Assembly (NCBI RefSeq): GCF_020080835.1
Contig: NC_058160.1
Coordinates: 29,685,152-29,749,151 of the forward strand
Length of the DNA stretch: 64,000 bases
Origin: Cotesia glomerata
Taxonomy: Eukaryota > Arthropoda > Insecta > Hymenoptera > Braconidae
Direction: 5' to 3'
Part shown: piece by piece, positions 1 through 11,067 of the stretch
Layout of the letters: each line of letters opens with the position of its first letter
How positions within the stretch are numbered: position 1 is the stretch's first letter
The notes under the pieces: generated by a model
Database searches by the model: none
Told to the model about the DNA's origin: nothing
The model's input: the letters and a program-made list of their open reading frames with translations, nothing else
Translations under genes and position numbers: made by a program

Positions 1-180
1 ATTTATTTGACCATGAGATCGTAATCCCTTGTGGCCATACATAAGAGAAAATTACATTTTTTACATTGGTTTAATACATAGTATTAATTTTAGTACAAGT
101 ATAGAATATAAATTTAAGTTACATTAAATTAAATTAATTTTAATCCGTTCAGATCAGAAACAACTACATAGTATCTTAAT

Positions 181-1200
181 TAAGGACGTTCCCAAGGAAA
201 ACACTTTTCTTGGAATATCGTTCAAATTTTGAATCCAGATACTTATAAGTGTCCTTTATACGTAGAAATTTTTTAAAACCCTTCTTGCGGTGCTAAATTT
301 TGAATAATCGAAAGTTTAAAATCACATATTTAACATGTGATCCCTATCCTAACCCTCATTGTAGCGCACTTTTTTTTTAAATAACTACAGTAATTTTCTT
401 AGAATTTTTATAAAAAACTGAAAATTGTTAATTGAACATATAATAAACATATTTCTCAAAAAATAACAAAAAGGAGCGGTATTCATTTAGTTATAAAAAA
501 TGTTGAAAGTGAGTTACTTTTCACTTTTTTTTCATTACTCGATCAAAGAGAGATGGTGGCTTGGCAACGTTGCGTTGGGCGGGAAGTTTGAAATACCCTA
601 AAGGCGCAGCAGTTGTAAATAAATGCGAGTTGCTCACAAATAGGTTAACTGTAGGATGTTGTAAAAAAAATGTGATTTCGTAAATCTCTGGAATATTTAT
701 TATGAATTATTTTTCAACATTAATACTCCATATGTTAACATTATTAATAATTATAGATTCAAAAATATAATTAACAATATAATTTGTATAAAAACTCTTG
801 TTTCATTTACTAACATAAAATGAAATATTTTAGAAATATATTATTTTTTAGACAAGTTTTTTTTTAATTTTTTTTTTTGGTGATTTTAATTTCTTTATCA
901 TTATTAAGTCATTATTAATAAATTGTTTTTTATTAATTTCTCTTCAAAATAAAAGTAACCTTAAAATATTCAAACTCTATTACACTCGGCTCAAATATAA
1001 ATAAAAATATACAGAAAGAGATTACAATGTTGCCAGATCGGAAAAACGACGCAATGGGTATATTTTTGGACTTCTGCGCACGTTCGCGCCACTGAAAATG
1101 TACAGTGGATCGCAACTTTTTGTTGTTGCATTTATAGTATGGTTTATATGGGGAGACCGTTTTTAAAGTTGAGCACAACTGCTGCTTGGGAACGTCCTTA
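181..1200. mobile_element. TIR element O, about 1 kb, non-autonomous
   Basis: The two ends are perfect inverted repeats: TAAGGACGTTCCCAAG at 181-196 and its complement at 1185-1200. Adding one base each side gives TTAAGG termini. The interior has no convincing coding sequence. A short open frame near its right end (933-1178, minus) is AT-rich and shows no family resemblance. I read this as a decayed DNA transposon derivative. The target duplication cannot be settled by eye. Confidence 0.6.
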
Positions 1201-1248
1201 ATCGATTCTAGACTATGAAAATAGTTGAATGCAGCGCTACGAAATTCA

Positions 1249-2102
1249 TTAAGGTATTACCCTCGCGACTTCCGTCGTCAAAAGTTTATGCTAGAGTGTA
1301 CGGTACACATACCGGATAGTCATTATTGACAAGCCTAAAACTTTTTGCTGTTTATGTACTTATTTCAGCCAATCACGAACGAGAAACTGATCGTTTGAAA
1401 AGTCTGGCAACACTGCGTGAGCATTAAGATATTTTATAGTGGTTATACTGTAGTATATTGGACTAGCTGTAGACTAACCTCTGTTTTGATACATGCGTTT
1501 ATTTATTTATTTACATACATTTATTTGGAAATGTCGACTAACTTTAGTATCATAAAAAAATACTTATTTTCATAAAATAATCATAGTTTTTTTTTTTTAA
1601 ATAAATAAAATTAATAACTATAATATTACACCTAACGTAAATTAAACTTTTCAAATTTGTCAGCGCATGCGCATCTCATACTTCTTTCGCGGCTTACAAA
1701 ACTTGCGCTGTTGCCACAGCTTTATTAACGTATCCCCTCCTCGGCTAAAGTCTGGTAAATTTTTAATTACTTATTACTAAATATCTCTGAAACTGTGTGG
1801 TAATTATCAATGAATTTTTTTTTTTAATTGTTTAGTTGTTAGTTAACGTTACTCTAGTTTTTTAAAAAGATCCTAAGAAAAGTTTCTAAGATATAAAAAT
1901 GTTTGTAGGTAAATTTTTCGATATCCCGTATACTGTAATGTATAAGAGCGTTCAAAACTCAAACTTTGAAATTAAATATCTCGGAAACTAGATGGTCAAA
2001 AATTCTCAAATTGCGCCAATCGACGCAGAATTATATGAACATTAATCTGCCAAAATTAAAAAAAAATCCTAAGAAAACGACTTTGGCGAGGGTACTACCT
2101 TA
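1249..2102. mobile_element. TIR element P, about 0.85 kb, non-autonomous
   Basis: The termini TTAAGGTATTACCCTCGC (1249) and TTAAGGTAGTACCCTCGC (complement, ending 2102) form an imperfect inverted repeat, and both start with TTAAGG as in the neighbouring element O. The interior has several poly-T tracts and no coding potential. Its right end interrupts a LINE reverse-transcriptase remnant that continues at 2103. Confidence 0.55.
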
Positions 2103-2344
2103 AAAGTATCAAGATTTGTAAGATTTGCTGGTAATGTGTTCCAAACGCGTATTGCTGATACTATAAATGACTTATCATAAAAAGCAAGATGGCTAGCTGG
2201 AAGCCTTAAATAATCTTGTCGTACATCTCCTCTGCGCAACATCGGTTGCAGAAAAATTAATTCATTACGGAATAATTGACATTGATCGAAATTAATAGCT
2301 TTGTACAGTATGCATGAGAGAAAGTAGTTTCTTCGCATTTTCAA
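2103..2344 (-). pseudogene. LINE reverse-transcriptase C-terminal fragment
   Basis: The minus-strand translation keeps the pattern typical of the region after the RT domain of jockey/CR1/L2-like non-LTR retrotransposons. It has a K-x-RR-x(3)-LSC-x-LYK-like start, then LRLP, YDKSF and the hallmark A-x-R-V-W-N-x-LP. Reading from high to low coordinate, the frame runs into element P, so the LINE-derived part stops at about 2103. There is no start or upstream RT core, so this is a dead 5'-truncated copy. Confidence 0.6.
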
Positions 2345-2793
2345 CGTGAGCCACCCGAGTTTATTATAGTAAGGTGTTATGTGCTCAAATCAGTGTAATT
2401 TATTTGTTATAAAAATTAAAAAAAAATTGACAGCTATCAGCTGACTTCATTATGATCAAATTTTTGAGATAAAAGTTAAAAGAATAATTTTTATAAAAAA
2501 CTGAACTAAAAAAAAATGTATACTTACTGATTAATCAATAAATAAATTTAAATGAATTTTTTACGGGACTAAAAAGCATGAAAAGTAAATTAATATTTAA
2601 TAATTAGACTTCAATAAAAAAAAAGCCCATAAAATTTCATGATCCGCTTAAAAGCTTTAAAAATTAAATAAATAAATCCTCTAGATAATTAAAAGTACAA
2701 TTTATTATAATTGCATGAAAATATAAAATTTCAATTTATTAAAAAAATAAACTTTAATTTTTAAGCAAAATTTTTGCTGACTAATAAACTAAG
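2345..2793. other. AT-rich spacer with poly(A) signal
   Basis: There is no coding sequence here. An AATAAA on the minus strand near 2736, just downstream of the MATH gene stop at 2794, is the likely cleavage signal for that gene. The rest is low-complexity A/T sequence. Confidence 0.4.
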
Positions 2794-3675
2794 TTACTGA
2801 AGATGAAGAAAACTTTTCACCGAATGCAATATTCTTTGAGACTCATTAATTTTATTCAACGCGACTTTTAGCAAAGTAGCAGCCAACTTTGGATTATCAT
2901 CTTCAAGATCTTCAAGCGACGTTACAGCAAGAATATGATCAATATTATTTTTGATAAAACCGGTAGTATATTCTTCCAAAGCTGGCAACCCTGAAGCCTT
3001 TGCGAGTGTAAATATTTTAAGCACGTTGTCAATATTAATTCGTGTACAAATAGAATCTTCGCATTCTTTTAAAGTTGCTTTAAGATTATCAGACGAATCA
3101 AAAACTTCTTCTGCATTACAAAAAGAATCTCCAGAATTTTTCATATCTTCATTATTATTTCCAACGTATTCCAGGAAGAGTTTTCCCCAGTTCAATTCCA
3201 TTAGCGGACTTTTCTCTTCGCTACTTTTTAAATCGAATAAAATATTCAATTCATCAATCAGCTGACACTCGGGAATGTCAGGCTCATCTTTTCCGACGTT
3301 AAATTTACAAATAATCTCGCAAAATATTCTTAGTTTGTCCCTAAAATTATTCCTGACAAGCAAACATTGTCTTCTTATTAAATCACCCGAGCCCCATCCT
3401 CTGTGCACGTTAAATTTCTCTCCTTTCTTCTTCTTCTCACAAACATTCTCACAAATATAAAAGCTGTACTGAATGACACTTGCAGAAGCCGAAGAAAAAT
3501 CCAAGTCAATCAACAGTTTATCTTCTTCCGACCTCAATGAAAACTTCCACTTACTTTCCCGCGTTTTATTGTCAGTAACTTCAAAAACGGGAGACTTTAT
3601 TTCTTCACAAGCTTCCAATTCCCACCAGTAATTAACACGTATTGTTTCTTCACTAGTTATTATTCTGACCGCCAT
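2794..3675 (-). CDS. MATH-domain (TDPOZ/speckle-type-like) protein without recognisable BTB
   Basis: This is an intact single-exon frame of 293 residues. Residues ~15-125 read as a MATH/TRAF-like domain: a YWWELEA start, W-KFSLRS, a run of alternating hydrophobic strands, the RGWGSGDLI motif and CEI at the end. In speckle-type (SPOP/TDPOZ) proteins a BTB domain follows. Here the middle (~135-195) is acidic and does not show a BTB pattern. The C-terminal ~80 residues (NVLKIFTLAKASGLPALEE to the end) resemble the helical extension after BTB in TDPOZ proteins. Full family members bind substrates through MATH and recruit Cullin-3 through BTB. Without BTB this one might bind substrates without recruiting the ligase (inference). 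The start was chosen as the first ATG of the frame, and no introns are needed. Intronless, divergent TDPOZ copies are common in insect expansions. It could also be a partly decayed paralogue. Confidence 0.75.
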   Translation of the reverse strand: MAVRIITSEETIRVNYWWELEACEEIKSPVFEVTDNKTRESKWKFSLRSEEDKLLIDLDFSSASASVIQYSFYICENVCEKKKKGEKFNVHRGWGSGDLIRRQCLLVRNNFRDKLRIFCEIICKFNVGKDEPDIPECQLIDELNILFDLKSSEEKSPLMELNWGKLFLEYVGNNNEDMKNSGDSFCNAEEVFDSSDNLKATLKECEDSICTRINIDNVLKIFTLAKASGLPALEEYTTGFIKNNIDHILAVTSLEDLEDDNPKLAATLLKVALNKINESQRILHSVKSFLHLQ

Positions 3676-3939
3676 CCTTAAAAACTTGCGACTAAATTTA
3701 CAGCACTTAAATCTTAATTCAATTGCGCTTGAACTAGAACTGGCGCAGAAGTAAAGCTACAGAATAAGGCAACATAAATGCACTACAGCAAACAATAACG
3801 CCTCTGAATTATAAAATGCTATCAACCAAAAGGCAATATCAATTTGAAACAGTGATAAAATTTTATCATGCTGCTAGATAAGATTGCAAATAGCTGGACT
3901 TATCGAGACCGGAATAAGTATCGCAACTCCTAAAAACTA
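3676..3939. promoter_or_regulatory. Upstream region of the MATH gene
   Basis: This is about 260 bases of non-repetitive sequence between the MATH start codon and the next transposon. It is more GC-balanced than the surroundings and would have to hold the promoter of the minus-strand gene. No clear TATA or initiator could be singled out. Confidence 0.25.
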
Positions 3940-3992
3940 CACTAAGAAAAATTAACTTGAATCGAGAGGAAAATCCTTGAACCAAGAAAATA

Positions 3993-4192
3993 TACACAGT
4001 AAAAAAATTTTCGTCATTGTGTAGAGTGTTAAAATTTGTGTGTTGAATATTACACTCTAGTATGTAGAATTTAACATTCTCATGTGTTGATTTAATGATT
4101 TAACACACTATTAAATTCTACACACTAGAGTGCAATATTCAACATTCAAATTTTAACACTCTACACAATAACGGAAAATTTTTTACTCTGTA
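3993..4192. mobile_element. Palindromic MITE K inserted in family E
   Basis: The sequence is an almost complete hairpin. GTGTAGAGTGTTAAAATTTG and similar blocks reappear as reverse complements in the second half. It is flanked by TA on both sides inside the family E copy. Confidence 0.6.
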
Positions 4193-4331
4193 ATTTTGAA
4201 AAGGGTAATTGTCTTGAATTAAAACGAAAAATTCTTTAATCAAATAAAATTTACTTAAACCAAATAAAAATTTCTTAGTTTAAGAATTTTTTTTACTCAA
4301 ATCAACGAAATGAAGTTCTTCAAAATTATAT

Positions 4332-4776
4332 AGGGTAAAAGTACCGATTGTGGCCATTTATTGTTCAAATAAACGATATAAATGAATTTATATTAATAAA
4401 CTATTACAAACTCAATTTGTTTTAATATACATTTTTTAAAACTCAACAAAAATATGGTTATAAAATTATAATTTTTTATAAATTAATTCAAATCGACGTT
4501 CTAATTAGCAAATTGTCTAACTCCATTTTAGAGAATCTCCCACTTGTACGGAAAAAATAATTAGTTCAAAATTTATTATCATTTTAAAAAACAATTTAAT
4601 ATCATTAATATCTAATACCGGTATAGTATTTAGGTTTAAATCATTCAAATAATTTATAGTTGGATTATTGCTACATCAAAATGTTAAAAAATCACCCTCG
4701 AAAAAAATAAGGAGTTAGACAAATTGCTAATTAAACCATCGAAATGTTAACTTGCCAAAAACGGTACTTCTACCCT
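4332..4776. mobile_element. MITE F inserted in family E
   Basis: Termini GGGTAAAAGTACCG and CGGTACTTCTACCC are inverted repeats flanked by TA. A second, reverse-oriented copy of the interior lies at 43014-43088, resumes at 43851 and is identifiable by eye to about 43920. Confidence 0.6.
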
Positions 4777-4814
4777 ACTTGATTCAAAAACATTTTTTTC
4801 TTCTGTATAAAATT

Positions 4815-5650
4815 TTATTTAACATTTTTTTTATCTTTGTCCTTTTTTTTGTCTGCCTGTTTCTTCTTATAGGCGACATAGTCGGGCAAAAGTCGCAATT
4901 TTCCATAATAATGTAACTTTGTCTTCAGAATTTCGTCTCCAGTTTCACCAATCGTGTCTTGATATTCGCTGAGCCAAGGAAGAAAATCAACATCAAAGTG
5001 CTCATTGTTCAAATCAACGGTGTATTTTCTTCTTCGGTTTGTATAATTTAAATACATATAAGTTTCATCATTATTTTTATCCTTACTCTTTCTTGTCTTA
5101 CTTTCACAACTATCTGCGCTGTTAAAACTGTCACTACTCTCGCTATTGCCTTCTTTTTTATTTTTCTGATCATCATCAGACTGCTCAAAATTGCCTCGTG
5201 TGCCATAAGCTTCTTCAATATCATCTTCTTTGTTGTTGTTGTTGTTGTTGTAAGAATTTTCTTCCAAATTATTCCCAGAATTTTTCAAGGAATCATCAAG
5301 ATTACTAGAAGCAATTTCCATCTCTTCATTTTTTTTTTTACTACCCTCGAGTTTCTTTTCCACTTTAGGCTTCTGCGAGCTGTCTAACTTATCACTTTTC
5401 TGTTTCTGCTCTCTAGACGCGCGGGATAATCGGCTGGAAACCTTTCTGCCGTTTGATTTCTTCGCCGGAACAGATAGACTCAAATCGTTGCGTTTTCTTC
5501 CGGGGATTTCATGCCCGCCTAGATAAGGCGGCTTCGGTTGTGGTCGACACTCGACTTCTTCCGACTCTTGTCTTTGCATGTTAGCTAATCTCGCTTTGGT
5601 GTTGTAATTATACACCCAATTGCTGTAGTCAGTTACCATTGGGTAATTAT
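4815..5650 (-). CDS. Exon 3 (terminal) of uncharacterised charged-protein gene
   Basis: It begins after TTGTCTAG and completes an Asn codon with exon 2. It then reads NYPMVTDYSNWVYNYNTK and runs 277 codons to TAA at 4815. It carries the disordered Lys/Ser/Glu/Asn region. The internal ATG at 5639 is not the true start, because the frame continues upstream to the acceptor. Confidence 0.8.
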
Positions 5651-6750
5651 CTAGACAAAAAATTAATAATTAATAAAATAATAATAAAATTAGCCGGTTT
5701 TTTAATTTTTTTTTTTTTCAATCATTAAAAATATTTTTTAAAAATTTACACTTACAGTTTTTTATAAATAAATTTTTTGTAATAATTTTTTTATTAATTT
5801 AATTTAATTTTCATATTAATTTTTTTCTTCTTTCAGATCAGCGATTTTACTTACTAGAATTACAAAAAGAAGATTGATAAGTCGTACGCAATCGTTCTTC
5901 ATTTATACGGCGCAGTAAATCCGGTGGTGCCATTGGAAACTGCATGTTGGTTAATCCATTCTAAAATATTAAATTTATATAAATTAATTCAAATTTAATT
6001 ACAAAAAAAATTTTAATTCAAATCATCTGAAATATTTACACGGAAAAACGAAAAAATTATATTATATAATGTAAACTTCGTACAGAAAACTTGAAAAATT
6101 GCAATTATTACATTAAAATATAAATATTATATTCTACAATGTAATTCTTATAAAATCTATAATAATTACAATCTAAAACTGTAATTTTTCCAGTTTTCTA
6201 TACGGAGCGCCATGTTTACATTAATATAATGTAATTTTACCATTTTTTTTTTTCTGTGTACTAGTAAAAGAAAAAAGGAATCATAAACAAGGTTAAAATA
6301 GTATTATTTAATGAAAAATTAATAAATGAAAATTAAATTAGCCGACATCGGGAAATTTTTATAATTTTTTTAGTAAAAAAAATTTACAAAGAAAATTTAA
6401 AAAATTCAAAGTGCAATTTTTAAAAAAAATTTTATTTATAATTTTTATTGATTAAAAAATTGATCAAAAATTGTCAAATTTTAATATAATTAATAATTAT
6501 AATTAAAAAATAAAATAATTACGGGCTTCTGTGAAATTTTAGTTCTAATATTTGTCTCGACTTCAATATCCGCTCCAGGATGCGGCGGTACGTAAATTAA
6601 TTTCGGCTCTGCCTGTCCCCCCATCGGGCCGATCCGACTCCACTCGTAAGGAAAATTCTTCACAGGATAATTATTATTGTTATAATTATTTTGTTTAACA
6701 CAACCACAAGGATACAAATTGTACATATTGCACATCGCGTAAGGATTCAT
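4815..6750 (-). CDS. Uncharacterised 389-residue charged protein, three exons
   Basis: Three minus-strand exons join in frame: 6750-6523 (76 codons, donor CCC|GTAATT), 5960-5855 (acceptor TTTTAG|AAT, donor TCTA|GTAAGT) and 5650-4815 (acceptor GTCTAG|ATAATT). The splice phases are 0 and 1. The N-terminus is rich in Tyr, Asn and Cys (MNPYAMCNMYNLYPCGC). The middle contains PPDLLRRINEERLRTTYQ and YSNWVYNYNTKARLANMQ. The centre is a Lys/Ser/Glu/Asn-rich disordered stretch with a run of six Asn. The C-terminus (~60 residues, FLPWLSEYQDTIGE onward) is more ordered and ends in a Lys/Asp tract. I recognise no domain, signal peptide or membrane segment. An AATAAA overlaps the stop codon. Intron 1 carries a MITE. 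The function is unknown; a structural or cytoskeletal role would be a guess. Confidence 0.75.
5855..5960 (-). CDS. Exon 2 of uncharacterised charged-protein gene
   Basis: This exon of 106 bases is bounded by TTTTAG acceptor and GTAAGT donor. It encodes NGLTNMQFPMAPPDLLRRIN and EERLRTTYQSSFCNS. It ends phase 1, matching exon 3. Confidence 0.75.
6039..6258. mobile_element. MITE M in intron 1
   Basis: The ends CACGGAAAAACG and TTTTTTTCTGTG are inverted, and the interior is a long AT palindrome around TATATTATATAATG and CATTAATATAATG. It is flanked by TA on the right. It lies between exons 1 and 2 of the charged-protein gene. Confidence 0.5.
6523..6750 (-). CDS. Exon 1 of uncharacterised charged-protein gene
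   Basis: The first ATG is at 6750, giving 76 codons and ending phase 0 at CAGAAGCCC|GTAATT. It encodes a Cys/Asn/Tyr-rich N-terminus and the stretch EWSRIGPMGGQAEPKLIYVP. The open frame beyond the donor is intronic. Confidence 0.75.
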
Positions 6751-8046
6751 AAATTTATTTAGTAAATTGAAAAAAAAAAATCACTTGATAATTTAAAATA
6801 ATTTTGACAATTAAATTAAAGGTTATCGACTAAACATTTTGTTTATACTTTGGTCTAATATTCAGATTCAGAGCATTCGACTTTTTAGGTGAGTAAAATA
6901 TTTAAAAATACGTAATAATAGAATTTATTTTTAGCGACGTCAAATATTTGAAATAGTTTTTTTCCGTTGCATAAATACAACAAATAATTATAAATAACTC
7001 TCATTATTTCTTTTTGGGAAGTCAAGTAAATTGCTATTAATTTATTTGTCAAATAAATATCTTCGAGACAGTTTAAATTCCAGGGTATTATAAGATTATC
7101 TTTTAACTGAGAATTAATTTAGATTTATTTTGACAAATTAGTCAGAAAATTTAATTTCTCATTAATTAATTTCGGATTAATTTTTACAAGGAAATTAATT
7201 TTTTTTAGGAATTAAAAAAATTTTTCTTATCTGACCTTGTTTTAAATTAGGATAATAGTTGATAATAATTAAATTCAAGCGGATAAATGATTAATTTTAA
7301 GAAATAATAAAAGTACCCAGAACAAAAGCTTGTAATAAAAGCAATTTTATTTTCGTGTGTTAATAATGACCTTGTCAAAAGTTTATAATCTGGTGTTTGA
7401 AATATCAGCGTGTTGGTTTAAAATTTGGACGGACAAGTTTGTAAACAGATTTAAATAATTACGGAGTAAATAAAAATATGAAATGTAAATTATGGATACA
7501 TAAAAGTGAATATTGAATTTTTTACGGGATAAGAAGAAGGAAAAGTTGATTTTTATTTAAACTTTAAACAGTGGGAAAATTTCTAAAATACTGTCAAACT
7601 AAACGAGTATCAGACTCGGACGTACACATGCATCAGGTGTATATATTTACATATATTTGTGTATCGTAAGACTCTAAAGATATCGCTGTCGTCTACCGCA
7701 TCACAAATAGAATGACGACGTCATTGCGATCCTCCAACTAAATGGAAAGAGTGTGAGTAGACATTATATGTCGGCGTTACAATTAAATGTCATGTTATCC
7801 AAGGATCAGGGAAAATAATTCCGAGGTCGGGCTTTGTCAATTTTTATTGCAATTTACTTATCATTCGTCATTTATTGAAACCGCAGAAAAAAAAAATTAC
7901 TTTAATAAAATAAATTATTTTGAAGAACTCCATATTCTTTACTATAAAAATTTTCTATTAAATTTTACTATGGTGGTTTGCGTTCCTGGACTATAACGAG
8001 ACTGATAAATTTTAAATATTAATTAATTAATTAATTAATTGATTAA
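6751..8046. other. Intergenic region, mostly unique AT-rich DNA
   Basis: No gene is visible. 6751-6900 would hold the promoter of the minus-strand gene. 7590-7790 is less AT-rich and non-repetitive and could be regulatory. A (TTAA)n run sits at 8020-8040. The short open frame at 7787-7996 has no codon structure I would trust. Confidence 0.35.
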
Positions 8047-8939
8047 CTAGCAACTTTACAATCATTATGTGACTGCCGTGACTTGTGAATTATAAATAAA
8101 TAAAATTTTGCTTTATTAAATAATTACTTTTGTTAAATTGCACTGTACTTTTTTAACTATTGACATTTTTAAAGATATAAGCTCATCACGATGTTGCCCT
8201 CATCAAGAGCTTTCATTTGAGTACCCACATGCATTTTTGATATATTTTTCATATATACATATATATAATATATATAAATATATAAAATATATGAAATATT
8301 GATGTGGGTATTCAAATGAAAGGTCTCGATGAGTATAACATCGGGATGAGCTTATATCTTTAAAAATGTCAATAGTTCACGAAATACAAGGTCATTTCTT
8401 AATTATGTTGAATTTTACTGTACTTTTTTAACTATTGACATTTTTAAAGATATAAGCTCATCCCGATGTTACACTCATCAAGAGCTTTCATTTGAGTACC
8501 CACATGCATTTTTGATATATTTTTCATATATACATATATGTAATATATATAAATATATGAAATATTGATGTGGGTATTCAAATGAAAGGTCTCGATGAGT
8601 GTAACATCAGGATGAGCTTATATCTTTAAAAATGTCAATAGTTCACGAAATACAAGGTCATTTCTTAATTATGTTAAATTTTACTGTACTTTTTTAACTA
8701 TTGACATTTTTAAAGATATAAGCTCATCCCGATGTTACACTCATCGAGACCTTTCATTTGAATACCCACATCAATATTTCATATATTTATATATATTACA
8801 TATATGTATATATGAAAAATATATCAAAAATGCATGTGGGTACTCAAATGAAAGCTCTTGATGAGTGTAACATCGGGATGAGCTTATATCTTTAAAAATG
8901 TCAATAGTGGCCACAAAATTTTGCTTATTCTTTTAATAA
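8047..8939 (-). mobile_element. Helitron-like element B1 with three internal palindromes
   Basis: Read on the minus strand, the 3' end is a degenerate hairpin followed by GTTGCTAG and a flanking T. The 5' end begins near TTATTAAAAGAATAAGC and continues AAAATTTTGTGGCCA as in other copies. The interior has three ~230-bp near-perfect palindromes separated by ~45 bp linkers. The palindromes contain GATATAAGCTCATCCCGATG and a CCCACATG arm. There is no coding capacity, so it is non-autonomous. The third palindrome is inverted relative to the first two. Confidence 0.65.
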
Positions 8940-9049
8940 TATGAATTATTTTAATCAATTGTACACAATAAATTTTAAAATTTCACATAGTAAACGTCTG
9001 CGCATTAGCTTAATTTATGAAATTATGACTAATTTAATAGAAAATTTTT

Positions 9050-9261
9050 ACAGCCTTGATTTGAGTAAAAAAAGGTAATTATTTACAAGTGGGGTCCACT
9101 ATTGTACCCCACTTGTAAATAATCACCTAGAAAGATTTTTAAACTAACAAATTTTTCTTGGTTTAATTAAATTTTACTTGATTTAAGACAATGAAACTTT
9201 TCAAAATTATTTTCTTAGTTCAAGAATTTTTCTCTTAATTCGTTAATTTTTTTTTCAGGGC
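9050..9261. mobile_element. Family E MITE with a short nested hairpin
   Basis: The right half has the family E pattern (TTGATTTAAGACAATGAAAC, then TTAATTTTTTTTTCAG). At 9075-9127 it is interrupted by a short hairpin with the ends of family I (GGTAATTATTTACAAGTGG). The left end is decayed. Confidence 0.5.
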
Positions 9262-10082
9262 AGAAGCTCTCCAATCTTGAATTATTTATTCAATTAGAAA
9301 TCTATAATTTTATTTATTAATAATTATTATTATCGTCGATAAATAAAATTAAAAAAAAATATATATTTTTAAGGATAATAGTTTAAAATTAATTAAAAAG
9401 AAAATAAATATTTATTAAATATTTATATTGTAGGTGTTGATGGGTATTTATTGAATGTCTTCGTATAGAATCGTGATCACAGACAACACTGCAGACGATG
9501 TTATATAGTTAGAGACATGTCTGAAAGCCATGAAAGAAGAATGTGGGTGTAAAACGCCCGAGAGATACTGCGGGTGGTTTCTAATAAAGAAGTCATGTGT
9601 GAGCAAAACAAAATACATTTATATAACATATAATGTTAGTTAGAATAATGTTACTTGCACTTACTACTACACGGTTGATTTAAGAGCTTGCTGTCATTAA
9701 TTTATTTATTGTTCTTCACAATATTATTTTCTCTTTTAATTATTTATTTTTAATTGCTCGGAACCCCGTAGATTAACTTTAAAATATATAACTGGGTGTT
9801 AATTGTGATACAAATGAAATTAGACGGGAGTGACTAATGAAAAAAGATAAGTTCAAACAAATTTAGTCGCTCGTTGTTAAATGTTCCGAGTAAAGCTATA
9901 AACGGTTCGATGACTACTAGTCTGTACTTAACTCACCAGCTTTGTCGTGTATTGGTACTTCTTACTACCGTAAGATCTTATAAAACTTATTTATTTAATT
10001 GTATACACAGAGATCAGTGTGCTCAAAAAAAAAAAAAAATTATTTTTTAGTCATTAAAATATTTAAGCGGTATTTTAGTTAG

Positions 10083-10121
<39 letters not shown>

Positions 10122-10390
10122 AACAGAGCTTCTAAAGATTGTGACTTGTGACATTCCAAAAATGTTTTGTCAAGAAGCATAAGAATTCTTTGTCAACTAT
10201 TAAAAGTTCTTTGTTGGCATTTTTCGGCTTGGAAATTTTTCAGTGACTACTCTCGTTGTTCCGTTTCGTAGAAAAAGATTATCACGGTCAATGAATTTTA
10301 ATTTTTGTTCTTATTCATACTGAGATAATCATTTTTTTATTTTATAATTTTAATAGTTCTTTGAATTTTTTATTTAACTCCTACATTTTT
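9262..10390. other. Intergenic, unique patch plus long poly-T
   Basis: 9430-9640 is non-repetitive, with balanced composition and no frame; it could be regulatory. A run of more than 30 T lies around 10087-10118. No gene is seen. Confidence 0.3.
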
Positions 10391-10394
10391 CTAA

Positions 10395-10402
10395 CTAGCA
10401 AT

Positions 10403-10433
<31 letters not shown>

Positions 10434-10960
10434 TTAAATTTATATGCCAAAGCCGAATGGCAATAATACGAGATTTGAATACAATTAATGGGTAATAATT
10501 AAATAGTGCAGTTAGATAATTAAGCAGATACATTATAGTACAATGCAATACTATAAATTAAATAAGTTACATATGAGTAAAATCAAATACAAATTCAAAT
10601 TTACTAAATAAAATATTTTTAAATATTTAATTTTATTTATTTTATTTATTTATTATTACCAGGATACAAAATTAGTGTATACATACAAAATATGCACCTA
10701 TAGAGGTGTTATAAAAAACACCTGTACATAGACCTGGAGAAACAAAAATCAATAAAAAGACTTAATATTAATATATAAAGTATCATTTTAAGATGAAAAA
10801 AGAAAAACAAGAGAGCATATTATGATAACAAAGATGTAATCATGAAATTAGATATCAATTGATGCTATCCACTGAAATACTTTTTTTTTATTAAGCTTAT
10901 TTTTTATATTTAACGACTTTAAAGTCTGAGGTAGTTTATTAAAATACTTAATTGCTATAT
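10395..10960 (-). pseudogene. LINE 3' ends and RT C-terminal fragment
   Basis: A (TTTA)n tract at 10400-10435 followed by TATGCCAAAGCCGAATGGC is the reverse complement of a LINE tail ending in repeated AAAT. A second tail follows at 10630-10655. From about 10960 down to 10840 the minus strand reads A-I-K-Y-F-N-K-LP-Q-T-LKS-L. This is the usual RT C-terminal motif, with a stop soon after. The copies are old and truncated. Confidence 0.55.
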
Positions 10961-11067
10961 ATTTAGAATTTTTAATATTTTAATATTTTAAATATTTAAA
11001 TATTTTAAATATAAAAATATTTAAAATATTTTTACTAAGCAAAAATATTTACTAAATAAAATATTTT

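Larger units (their letters stand above)
3940..4807. mobile_element. Family E MITE carrying two nested MITEs (K and F)
   Basis: The outer copy starts CACTAAGAAAAATTAACTTGA and ends near 4805. It matches the intact family E copy at 21900-22122 in pieces. At 3993-4192 it is split by a palindromic element K (CACAGT to CTCTG). At 4332-4776 it is split by element F (GGGTAAAAGTACCG to CGGTACTTCTACCC). At both junctions the interrupted sequence resumes after a duplicated TA. The outer element ends about 8 bases from the stop codon of the gene at 4815. Confidence 0.7.

Noticed and set aside
933..1178. 81-codon minus frame as a gene
   Set aside because: It lies at the end of TIR element O and has AT-driven composition and no homology signal.
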